In this document: positions 27,001-34,872 of the stretch, piece by piece
Numbering within the stretch: position 1 is the stretch's first letter
Layout of the letters: each line of letters opens with the position of its first letter
Origin: CAYTTR01 sp964440805
GTDB lineage: Bacteria; Acidobacteriota; Aminicenantia; Aminicenantales; Aminicenantaceae
NCBI GenBank assembly: GCA_964440805.1
Contig: CAYTTR010000007.1
Span: forward strand, 15,211 to 79,210
Reading direction: 5' to 3'
DNA: 64,000 nucleotides
Program-made: the position numbers and the translations under genes
The notes under the pieces: model-generated
What the model was told of the DNA's origin: nothing
The model's input: the letters and a program-made list of their open reading frames with translations, nothing else
Database searches by the model: none

Positions 27001-27209
27001 AGCTAATGACGGTTTCGACTACTATCGCCGGGCTGCTCCCAATTATGTGGGCCAGCGGGACCGGTTCCCAGGTAATGAAGAGAATTGCTACCCCTATGGT
27101 AGGCGGTCTCTTAACATCGACTGCTCTGACTCTTATAGTAATTCCCGCCATATATTACCTTTGGAGAGGCAGGAGACTATTAGAGCTGGATAGAAGCCAA
27201 GATGAATGA
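24078..27209 (+). CDS. cusA: CusA-type heavy-metal RND efflux pump
   Basis: 1043 aa, full length for heavy-metal efflux RND pumps. N-terminal TM1 (ITGVAALILAGFAAIKTTPIDAIPDLSD) with the HME signature, TM2-6 cluster at about 340-500, TM7 at about 535, TM8-12 at about 870-1035. The proton-relay region GGIAIAIGAMVDAVVVMIENAHK is present, and ETGVVMLLYLDNAY and PKLMTVSTTIAGLLPIMW are in the second half. Methionines in the porter region (for example NAWTMPIKTRIDMLSTGI) fit Cu(I)/Ag(I) transport. Last gene of the csoR island; GGGGAG precedes the ATG. Confidence 0.94.
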   Translation: MIEKIIEWSVNNRILVITGVAALILAGFAAIKTTPIDAIPDLSDIQVIVFTEFQGQGPNVVEDQVTYPLTTAMLAVPKAKVVRGYSFFGLSMVYVIFEDGTDLYWARSRVLEYLNYAAGRLPQGITPQLGPDATGVGWVYEYVLDGGDRYDLQQLRSIQDWYLRYELASVPGVSELASVGGFVKQYQVEVDPLKLQAYNLSLQQVTRAIQRSNNDVGGRVLEMGETEFMVRGLGYIKSINDLKKVLVGMGPNNAPVFLEDVSHIHIGPELRRGIADWNGLGETVGGVVVMRYGENALKVIDRVKEKLEELKKGLPEGVTIKTAYDRSSLIKRAVATLKEKLVEEIVIVALVIVLFLLHLRSSLVAVITLPLGVLLSFVVMRAQGLNANIMSLGGIAIAIGAMVDAVVVMIENAHKHLEREDIAGRKDRWSLIIRSSKEVGPALFYSLLIITFSFLPVFTLQQQEGRLFKPLAFTKTYAMAGSAVLAITVVPVLMGIFIRGKVRSEKKHPLSRFLIKIYRPVIQFVLGHKVAVILGAVLIIALTVFPLSRIGSEFMPPLNEGDLLYMPTTLPGISVTKAKELLQQTDKIIAGFPEVESVFGKIGRAETATDPAPLTMIETTITLKSKDKWRPGMTMEKLIEELDRAVQFPGLTNAWTMPIKTRIDMLSTGIKTPVGIKLMGSDLQTLSDLGEEIEAVLRQVPGTASVISERVTGGNYLDFEINREAAGRYGLSVADVQEVIKSAIGGMNVATTVEGLQRYPVNVRYSRELRDDLTSLKRVLVSTPTGAEIPLSQLAELQIKKGPAMIKSENARRTAWLYIDLRDIDVGSYVKTARQAVYSSVAFPPGYSLAWSGQYEYMERAQQRLQLVVPVTLLIIFLLLYLNFKNITESLIIMLSLPFALVGGIWMMWLSGYNMSVAVGVGFIALAGVAAETGVVMLLYLDNAYKQRLKLSKMKSKKDLREAVVYGAVERVRPKLMTVSTTIAGLLPIMWASGTGSQVMKRIATPMVGGLLTSTALTLIVIPAIYYLWRGRRLLELDRSQDE

Positions 27210-27247
27210 CAATCAGTTCCGTAGGTATTGCTTAAAGCTTTTAAGTT

Positions 27248-27822
27248 TTATTCGGTTTTCTTGGATTTTTTGCCTTCAAAAAGAGAGTAAACTACAGGGA
27301 CAATAATAAGTGTGATCACGGTCGAGCTCAAAAGCCCTCCTACCACTGCCCTGGCCAAGGGTGATTGGGCTTCTCCTCCTTCCCCTAATCCTAAGGCCAG
27401 GGGAATCATTGCCATAATGATGGCATTGGTCACAGTCAGGTCGAGAATGTCTTGGTTCCAACTTCCATTTCTACGGTCACTCGAACTTCTCCTTCATCGG
27501 TAGACGGCAAGAATTCACTCCCTACCAGCCGAACAAGAGCAATGCTTCCAGCTAAAATGGCGACGGTTATTCCTAAAACAAGTATCCGGTGATTAAGGGC
27601 GTAGTGAAGAAAAGCTTTATAATTATTCTCTATACGGCTGAAAAAATTTTTTATTAAATCTTGAAATTTATTCCGCCGGGTTTTTCCATGAGGATTGGAT
27701 GATTTTGATACTCTTAGAATTCGACCAGAAAGCATGGGGATTAAGGTTAGGGCGACAAAAAGAGAACATAAAAGGGAAAAACTTACTACATAGGCCAGTT
27801 GCTTGAACATTATTCCCGACAT
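27248..27822 (-). pseudogene. Remnant of an RND (HAE1-type) transporter
   Basis: Two short frames match two separate parts of a hydrophobe/amphiphile RND pump. 27436-27822 covers the TM6 region, the loop and TM7 (SGIMFKQLAYVVSFSLL, NHRILVLGITVAIL, GSEFLPSTDEGEVRVTVEM). After a frame change near 27435, 27248-27433 covers only the last part (MIPLALGLGEGGEAQSPL, AVVGGLLSSTVITL). Roughly the first 400-450 residues and several hundred in the middle are gone. It cannot encode a working pump. It is convergent with cusA, 38 bases away, and is not derived from it: the retained motifs are of another RND class. Confidence 0.88.
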
Positions 27823-27837
27823 GCCTCGGATCTGGCA

Positions 27838-28161
27838 TCAAGTCAATGGAAAGGCGCTGGTTGTAACAGATGCTCTTTGGCCTGTTTGTAGCCTAAAATA
27901 ATCTTTGTCGGTTACATGGATAACTGCCGTTATGGGTTGAAGGTCGATGATCGAAAGAATGGGAGTATTGGCTGAAAGCATTGTCCCTTCATCGACAAAT
28001 CTTTCTCCCACGTATCTTACTTCGCTTCCCTTTTCCCAGGAAGCATGTATCCGGGTGTAGGATAAGCGAACCCTGGCAGCTTCCAAAGCTGCTTCTCTGT
28101 TGGCCAGTTGTTGGGCAACTGTCACTTTATACCTGCTTTCCTGAGCCGCGTATTGAGCCAT
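27838..28161 (-). pseudogene. Remnant of an RND membrane fusion protein (HlyD family)
   Basis: 107 codons corresponding to the end of the helical hairpin and the second half of the lipoyl/beta-barrel region (ANREAALEAARVRLSYTRIHA, YVGERFVDEGTMLSANTPILSI, AVIHVTDKDYFRLQTGQRASV). The N-terminal signal, first lipoyl half and C-terminal domain are missing. It lies between the TolC and RND remnants, in the order expected of a former operon. Confidence 0.85.
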
Positions 28162-28871
28162 TACTGCACCAGTTGTGAGTCAGATTGAATACCCTTTTCA
28201 TGAAGGGCTTTTTCCAGTCTTATATCATGCCAGGTTACCGAAGGGCTGTCCAAAGGTACAATCTTTATAATTTCAGCCTGTTCGGTGTCAGCTTGAAGAT
28301 TAATGATTTTTTTTAGAAGGTCTTCGTTATTCTTTACCATAGCTTCAGCTTCCAGAATGTCTGCTTCTCTAGTAGCAACATCAGCTTGGGCTGTTAGGAT
28401 TTCAATAGGAGGAAGGGTTCCGGCCTCAATTTCAGCCTTGTTTTTTTCCAGTAATTCTTGGGCTAATTTTAATGACTGCCGCCTTACGTTCAGGTTTTCT
28501 ATGCTGTAAACGAGATTCCAATAGGCGGCTTCAGCGTTGTAAATAGTCTCATCCAGGGCCTCAGTGAACATGTTTTCAGAGATATCTCTATTGTTTTGAG
28601 CGGTGATGATTTCCCGGCGGCTCATCTTTAATCCGAAATCTTTTAGTAATGGCTGATTGAAAGTAAAACGGAGAGTGTTTCCGTAGCGGGGATTTATGTT
28701 CTGAAACCTTCTATTTGTGTCCGTCATATAACCAGTCAATCCAAGAGTAAGGTTGGCTCCAGTTGGTATTATTTGAGAAAGCTGGAGTTCGTTATCTTCA
28801 GTTTGACCGTTTAGAGGGATGTAAAGTAAAAAAACAAACAATGGTAGCCATTTGAGTACTTTTTCAATCAC
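28161..28871 (-). pseudogene. Truncated TolC-family outer-membrane protein
   Basis: 236 codons from a GTG at 28871 with an AAGGTGAAAGG ribosome-site-like stretch upstream. A signal peptide (KWLPLFVFLLYIPLNGQ) is followed almost directly by the first beta-strand region (PTGANLTLGLTGYMT, NTLRFTFNQPLLKDFGL) and the helices up to EKALHEKGIQ, where the frame ends. Normal family members are about twice as long and have a helical segment before the strands. It is either a pseudogene or a deletion product. It heads the decayed TolC-MFP-RND operon. Confidence 0.82.
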
Positions 28872-29199
28872 CTTTCACCTTCCGGATAAAAATTTTTCAA
28901 AATTTACTTTAATATAGAAAGCGTTACCTACGAATTACTTCAATTTATATAACTCCGTTTTGTTTTTTTTCCGATACAACAAAATATAGACGATTAAAGA
29001 CTGTTTTTCTTCCCTTTTCAACAGGTTTATTTTTAATAAAGAAAAATATTTTGTTCTTCATTTTTAACTTTTTTTAAAAGCATGGCTCGGATTTAAAAAT
29101 TCAGGCTTATTGCTTTTTATAATTCTCTGCTTTACTATGGCCTCAGGGAAATATCTTGAGAATTCCAGGATATAAACATTACCACAAGTTAAGCGAATA
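28872..29199. other. A/T-rich intergenic region upstream of the alpha-2-macroglobulin gene
   Basis: 328 bases, no repeat or frame supported. TATAAT at 29118-29123 is a perfect -10 hexamer, but no good -35 sits 16-18 nt upstream; it may start the alpha-2-macroglobulin/pbpC unit. Confidence 0.45.
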
Positions 29200-32100
29200 A
29201 TGAGAAATCTGATGAGAAATAAGAATAAAATATTTTTTCTTTCATTTTTATTTTTGTGGTTAATTGCTTTTTCAACCTGTCAGAAAGAAGAAGGAAAAGA
29301 CCTGCCGGGTGCGGAGATGGAACCGGGCGGTAAACTCGAAGTGGTTTTCTTCAGTCCGGCAGAAAAAACCACCGCCCCTCATGAAGCTCGGTCGGTGCTG
29401 GTTGTTTTTGACCGGCCTATGGTTCCTTTGGGGGCATTCAGCCGAGAACAAGCTCCTTCTTTTCTAAGGTTTACTCCCTCATTTCCGGGGAAATACCGCT
29501 GGCTCAATCCCCGGACAGTTGAGTTTTCTCCGGAAAAGCGGTTTCCTTTTTCAACCGGAATAACGGTCACAATTCCCGAAGGGACATCTTCTTATGACAG
29601 ATACACGATGACTGAAGATTTTTCCTGGTCTTTTGAAACTGTAAGACCTCGCTTGATTGACCATTATCCGAAGGATGGTCAAAAATGGCTACCGCCTGAG
29701 CCGTCAATTCTTTTAGTTTTTAATCAGCCTGTTCAAGCAAGGAAGGCAAGGGATTTCTTGGATGTATTTGAATTAAGAGAAAAAGGAGGAGAAACTTCGG
29801 TCGAGATTGATATTAAAACTCCGGCCAAGGAAATGCTTGAGGAGCACCGGATTGTTTCATCGCCGTCTGAGGTTCTCTTGGTTGTTCCCAAAAAAAGATT
29901 GTCATTTGGTTCATCCTGTCTGGTTTCTCTCAAGCCGGGATTTCCGGCAAAAGAAGGGAAATTGAGTATGGAAAAGGGTGTTTCTTTCAGGTTTGATATC
30001 TACGGTCCCTTCTGGTTTGAGGATTTTATAGTAGCGGAAGAACATAATCCCTATGATGCCCTTCAATTCCGCTTTTCCAATCCGGTTTTTTACAAAGAAT
30101 TTGTTCAAAAAATTAAATTTCAGCCTTCCGTAAAAATTCCTGATTACTACTCAGAGTGGGAAGAGAGAAGCAGTAATCTCTGGCTCAGTCTGCCTTTGAA
30201 TCCGGAAACCGAGTATAAGATTCAGGTTGATGCTTCTCTTCAGGATGTTTTCGGAAACAAGCTTAGTCAAGAGGTGGAAAAAAAGTTTCTGACAGCCTCC
30301 TTTCCGCCTTCTATTTCCGTGAGCACCGGCCACGGTATTATTGATGCTTCCGGTGAACCTAAATTTCATTTTACTGCAGTTAATCTCAAAGAACTGGATT
30401 TTCAAGTAGCCCGCCTAAAAAAAGACGATATAATTCCTCTCCTAATTCAAGACAGATTTCTCTGGGCAAATTATAAGTTCAGTAAAAAAAATTTTTTCCA
30501 GGCAAAACAAAATTTGCATCCGGAATTAATCCGGAATAAAAAGGAAATTGTTTCTCTTGACCTTGGTAAATATTTGCCCGAGAAAAGAGGAATTCTTTTT
30601 ATTCAAATGGATCCGCATCTTGATGAGAATGGGAGCCGTTATCCCAAAGCGTTTCTTCAAGTAACCTCCCTTGGTCTTTCGGCCAAGTTTTCTCCCGAGT
30701 CCACTCTTATCTGGCTTACGGGATTGTCTGATTCCGGTCCGGTTGCCGGGGCTTCTATAGAGCTCAGGGATGATAAGAACAAGCTCCTCTGGAAAGGAGT
30801 AACAGGTAAAGATGGTCTCTGCCGGGCACCGGGTTGGTACAACCTGAAATTGAAAAGCCCCAAACAATGGAGTCAGCCCCGTATGTGGGTATTTGCCGAA
30901 AAAGAAGGGGATATGGTTTTTATTTCCTCGGAGTGGGAGACCGGGATTTACCCCTATCGCTTTGGAATAAATTACGACTGGAATCCCCAGCCAGTTCCGA
31001 TAACCGGATATATCTATACAGACCGGGGGATTTACCGGGCCGGAGAAACAGTTAATTTAAAAGGGATCATCAGGCAAAAAGAAAAAGGAGAATGGAAGCA
31101 TCCTTCGGCCAAAACCGTGAAATGCGAAGTTTATGACCCGTTCCAGAAGATTATTTACAAGGAAAATATAAGGCTGGATGAATACAGCTCTTTTTCTTTT
31201 AGCTTAGAAACAGACGTTGATGCCCCCTTGGGCAGTTATCAGGTAGTAGCCGATTTGCCTTTGGATGAAGGAAGCAGGGAACGAACCAGTTTTTCTTCCT
31301 GGTTCAGAGTAGAGGCTTTCCGGCCGGCTGAGTTTGAGGTTCATATCAAGTCGGCAAAAGAAAGCTATACTTTCGGGGAAACATATAAGGCAGAGGTTAA
31401 GGCTTCCTATCTTTTCGGAGGGGCGATGTCTTCTCAGGAAATTGACTGGCATCTCCGGTTAAACCCGGCTTCTTTTTCCCCTCCGGGTTTTGAGGAGTAC
31501 ATTTTCGGCAATCTTATTGACCGCTGGCAGGAAGATGGGGAAAAAAGCAGATTGATTTCTTCAGGACAATCGAAGCTTGATGAAAACGGTAAAATAAGCT
31601 TATCAGCCGCGCTGAAACCTGAGAAAGAGAGAGATTCGGTTGTTGCTTCCCTGGAAGCAACGGTTAGAGGTCCCAGCCGCAGGGCTGTTTCAAGCCGCAT
31701 CAAAACAATCGTCCACAGGGGAGATTTTTATATCGGTCTTAAACCGGAGACAACTTTTTTGGAAAAAGGGAAAAAGGTTTCAGTAAAAGTGGTAACGGTC
31801 AATGGTGAAGGCGAGATGGATCCGGGGAAAAAGATTGAGTTAAAGCTTTTTCGCCGGGAATGGCATTCTGTCCGCAAAGAAGGCATGGGCGGAAGTTTTC
31901 ACTGGATAAGCGAGAAAGAAGATATCGAACTTGAATCAAGAGTCTTGGAAACAGAGGAGACGCCGTCGGAAGTTTCTTTTATTCCGGAAAAAGCCGGATT
32001 TTATTTAATCAAGGCTGAAGGAAAAGACCGGCGGGGAAATACGGTTACAACAACAGCTTATTTTTATGCAACAGGCGGAGACTATGTTCCCTGGGAAAGA

Positions 32101-34872
32101 AGTGACGATGACGTAGTGGAGCTTGTGGCCGATAGGTCTTCTTATTGTCCCGGCGACAAAGCCCGCCTTCTGGTGAAATCTCCCTACCGGAATTCCTTGG
32201 CTTTGGTTTCGCTGGAAAGAGAGAATGTCATGGATAGCTGGGTGGTTGAGCTTGAAGGCACTTCTGATTTTCTGACCGTTGCTCTTGACTCAAGCCATAT
32301 TCCCAATGTCTTTGTCTCCGTGCTCCTTCTTCAGAGTAAAGCTGAGCTGGAAAAGGAAGGCATTGACGGCATGGGCGATCCTTCAATGAAAATCGGTTAT
32401 GCCTCTTTGACCGTTGAGCCTGAAGAAAAAAGGTTGGCGGTTGAGATAGCGGAAATAAAACCTGACTACAGGCCGGGAGAAGAAGTCAGCCTTAAGCTTC
32501 GGGTAAAAGACAGTAAAGGCAGGCCTTCTCAAGCTGATTTATCTTTAGCTGTAGTTGATCTGGGAGTGCTGAACCTGATCGGCTTCCGGACACCTGATCC
32601 TTTCTCTGCTTATTACCGCCATCAATCTTTGGCTGTCCATACGGCCGATAACCGTCCTTACCTTGTCCGCCAGCCTGTTTTGGGCGAGAAGGGGGAAGAA
32701 GTTGGAGGCGGGAGCGGGGAGAGGTTGAAAGCTGCAGGGTTGTCATTGCTTTCAGAGGTGGAACTAAGAGGTGATTTCCGGTTTACTGCTTATTGGAATC
32801 CGTCGATAGAGACAGATGAAGCCGGCGAGGCTTCAGTCCGATTTACACTTCCCGATAACTTAACCACTTTCCGGGTGATGGCTGTTGCCCAAACAAAGAA
32901 TTCTTGTTTCGGCCGGGCGGAAAAAACCCTTAAAGTAAGCAAAACTCTTCTCCTTAGGGCTTCTTTTCCCCGCTTTGCCCGGGTGGGAGATGAATTTCAA
33001 GCAGGAGTGGTTGTCCACAATAATTCCGGAAAAAACGAGGAAATCATTCTTTACTGCCGGGCTGAGGGAATATCCCTTCTGGATAAAGAAGCAGCCGGGA
33101 GTTTTATTCTTAAGGCCGGGGAAGCTGAAGAAATTTCCTTCTCCTTTCTGGCTGAAAAGCCGGGGGAGGCCCTGATTGAATTTAGAGGAAAAATGGGAGA
33201 AGAAACCGACGGTTTGGAGGTAAAAATTCCTCTTAAAAAACCGAAGCCGGCCGAAGCTGAGGCGCTTTTTGCCTCCACTTCAGACACGGCTGAAGAATTA
33301 ATTGAGATTCCCGAAAATATTGATCCTTCCGAAAGCAGGCTCGACATCCTGCTTTCTCCCAGTGCGTTGGCCGGTATAAAAGAAAGCTATGATTATCTGG
33401 CTGAATATCCTTATTTATGCTTAGAACAAAGACTATCCTCGGTTCTACCCTATCTTGTGGCTGGAGATATGCTCCTGGAATTTGGTTTAAGCAGGCTTGA
33501 TGCTGAAAAAATGAAACAGTATGTCCGGGAAGAGTTGGACAAAATCAAGGAATACCAGAGAGAAAACGGAGGTTTCGGTCTTTGGCCGGATTCGGTCAAA
33601 GAATCCCCTTTTATTTCCTGCTATGCCGGTCTGGCTCTGACTAAAGCAAGAGCAAAGGGGATTGAAATAGATAGTCATGTCCTTAGCAATCTCATTGAAT
33701 ACTTGCAAGGCTTTCTCAGGAACAAAGTCAATAAAAACGATTTTCCCTACAGCGAGAGGTCCTGGAATACTGTCCAGGCCTTTGCCCTTTACATCCTGGC
33801 CCTTCTGGATAAGCCTGAACCGGGCTATAGTGAGAAACTTTTTACCAATCGGGAAGGTCTTTCCACTTTTGCCAAAACCCTTTTACTGAAGGCTATCTAT
33901 AGGGGAAACGGGGCTGATTCTGCCCGGGACATTCTGGTTCAAGAGCTTTTAAATATGGTTAAAATGGCTCCCACTACGGCACATTTCGAAGATGATGAGG
34001 GAAGTCGAGGAGGATGGATTTACAGCTCCGGCCTTCGAACGACTGCCTTTGTTCTGCAAAGCCTTCTTGAGGCAGGTGAAAATCCTCCATTTCTTCCCGA
34101 TATTGTCCGCTGGCTCGTTGAAAAGAAAAAAGCGGGGCGGTGGGCCTCTACCCAGGAAAACTTCTTTGTTTTTTATGCCCTGAATGATTTCTATAAGAGA
34201 CAGGAGAAAGAAAAGCCTGATTTTGCGGCTGAAATATATTTTGCCGGAAAGAAAATTCTGGAGGAGACATTTAAGGAAAGGGATATAATCCGGCAAACCG
34301 GTCAATCCTTGAATGAAGTTGAGCAAGGCAAGTTACTCCCCATGAAAATAAAGTTGACCGGAAAAGGGAATCTATACTATCAGGCTCGATTAGTCTATGT
34401 ACCACTTTCTCCGCTTCCCGCCAGAGATGAAGGATTGGGAGTCTATAAGAAAATAATGAGTTTGGATGGAAAACCTTTAGATTCCTTGCAGGCAGGTTCT
34501 CTTGTAGTAGTTACTTTGGAGTTTGTTCTTCCTCAAGAAAGCTTGTTCTTAGTGGTCGACGACCCGTTGCCGGCCGGCCTCGAAGCCGTCAATACCAGCT
34601 ATCTCACAGAAAGCGAAGAAGAACGGAAAAAACTGGAACAACTTACCGGTAAGCAGAGAAGATGGTGGGAAGGATTCAATCATATTGAAATGCATGATGA
34701 TAGAATTCTACTTTTTGCCGATTCTCTTTCTCCGGGCATTCACAGCTACAGCTATTTAGCCAGGGTTTTAACTTCAGGTGTTTTTAAGCTACCCGGGACG
34801 AAAATCGAAGAAATGTATTCACCTGAAGTTTACGGACGGAGTGAAGAGAAGATTATTAAAATTACTCGATGA
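29200..34872 (+). CDS. Bacterial alpha-2-macroglobulin (YfhM-type lipoprotein)
   Basis: 1890 aa. The N-terminus is a signal with a possible lipobox ending at C27 (AFST-C, not canonical). MG-type beta domains follow (FDRPMV, FNQPVQARKARDF, ITGYIYTDRGIYRAGETVNLKG), then the bait and A2M domains (SIETDEAGEASVRFTLPDNLTTFRVMA-like region near 1200). The thioester motif is C1407-L-E-Q (YLCLEQRLSSV). C-terminal helices and the receptor-like domain follow. These periplasmic proteins trap proteases through the thioester and guard the envelope. It overlaps pbpC by 4 nt (ATGA), the conserved partner, which repairs peptidoglycan. The ribosome site is weak; a second ATG lies 12 nt inside. Confidence 0.92.
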   Translation: MRNLMRNKNKIFFLSFLFLWLIAFSTCQKEEGKDLPGAEMEPGGKLEVVFFSPAEKTTAPHEARSVLVVFDRPMVPLGAFSREQAPSFLRFTPSFPGKYRWLNPRTVEFSPEKRFPFSTGITVTIPEGTSSYDRYTMTEDFSWSFETVRPRLIDHYPKDGQKWLPPEPSILLVFNQPVQARKARDFLDVFELREKGGETSVEIDIKTPAKEMLEEHRIVSSPSEVLLVVPKKRLSFGSSCLVSLKPGFPAKEGKLSMEKGVSFRFDIYGPFWFEDFIVAEEHNPYDALQFRFSNPVFYKEFVQKIKFQPSVKIPDYYSEWEERSSNLWLSLPLNPETEYKIQVDASLQDVFGNKLSQEVEKKFLTASFPPSISVSTGHGIIDASGEPKFHFTAVNLKELDFQVARLKKDDIIPLLIQDRFLWANYKFSKKNFFQAKQNLHPELIRNKKEIVSLDLGKYLPEKRGILFIQMDPHLDENGSRYPKAFLQVTSLGLSAKFSPESTLIWLTGLSDSGPVAGASIELRDDKNKLLWKGVTGKDGLCRAPGWYNLKLKSPKQWSQPRMWVFAEKEGDMVFISSEWETGIYPYRFGINYDWNPQPVPITGYIYTDRGIYRAGETVNLKGIIRQKEKGEWKHPSAKTVKCEVYDPFQKIIYKENIRLDEYSSFSFSLETDVDAPLGSYQVVADLPLDEGSRERTSFSSWFRVEAFRPAEFEVHIKSAKESYTFGETYKAEVKASYLFGGAMSSQEIDWHLRLNPASFSPPGFEEYIFGNLIDRWQEDGEKSRLISSGQSKLDENGKISLSAALKPEKERDSVVASLEATVRGPSRRAVSSRIKTIVHRGDFYIGLKPETTFLEKGKKVSVKVVTVNGEGEMDPGKKIELKLFRREWHSVRKEGMGGSFHWISEKEDIELESRVLETEETPSEVSFIPEKAGFYLIKAEGKDRRGNTVTTTAYFYATGGDYVPWERSDDDVVELVADRSSYCPGDKARLLVKSPYRNSLALVSLERENVMDSWVVELEGTSDFLTVALDSSHIPNVFVSVLLLQSKAELEKEGIDGMGDPSMKIGYASLTVEPEEKRLAVEIAEIKPDYRPGEEVSLKLRVKDSKGRPSQADLSLAVVDLGVLNLIGFRTPDPFSAYYRHQSLAVHTADNRPYLVRQPVLGEKGEEVGGGSGERLKAAGLSLLSEVELRGDFRFTAYWNPSIETDEAGEASVRFTLPDNLTTFRVMAVAQTKNSCFGRAEKTLKVSKTLLLRASFPRFARVGDEFQAGVVVHNNSGKNEEIILYCRAEGISLLDKEAAGSFILKAGEAEEISFSFLAEKPGEALIEFRGKMGEETDGLEVKIPLKKPKPAEAEALFASTSDTAEELIEIPENIDPSESRLDILLSPSALAGIKESYDYLAEYPYLCLEQRLSSVLPYLVAGDMLLEFGLSRLDAEKMKQYVREELDKIKEYQRENGGFGLWPDSVKESPFISCYAGLALTKARAKGIEIDSHVLSNLIEYLQGFLRNKVNKNDFPYSERSWNTVQAFALYILALLDKPEPGYSEKLFTNREGLSTFAKTLLLKAIYRGNGADSARDILVQELLNMVKMAPTTAHFEDDEGSRGGWIYSSGLRTTAFVLQSLLEAGENPPFLPDIVRWLVEKKKAGRWASTQENFFVFYALNDFYKRQEKEKPDFAAEIYFAGKKILEETFKERDIIRQTGQSLNEVEQGKLLPMKIKLTGKGNLYYQARLVYVPLSPLPARDEGLGVYKKIMSLDGKPLDSLQAGSLVVVTLEFVLPQESLFLVVDDPLPAGLEAVNTSYLTESEEERKKLEQLTGKQRRWWEGFNHIEMHDDRILLFADSLSPGIHSYSYLARVLTSGVFKLPGTKIEEMYSPEVYGRSEEKIIKITR

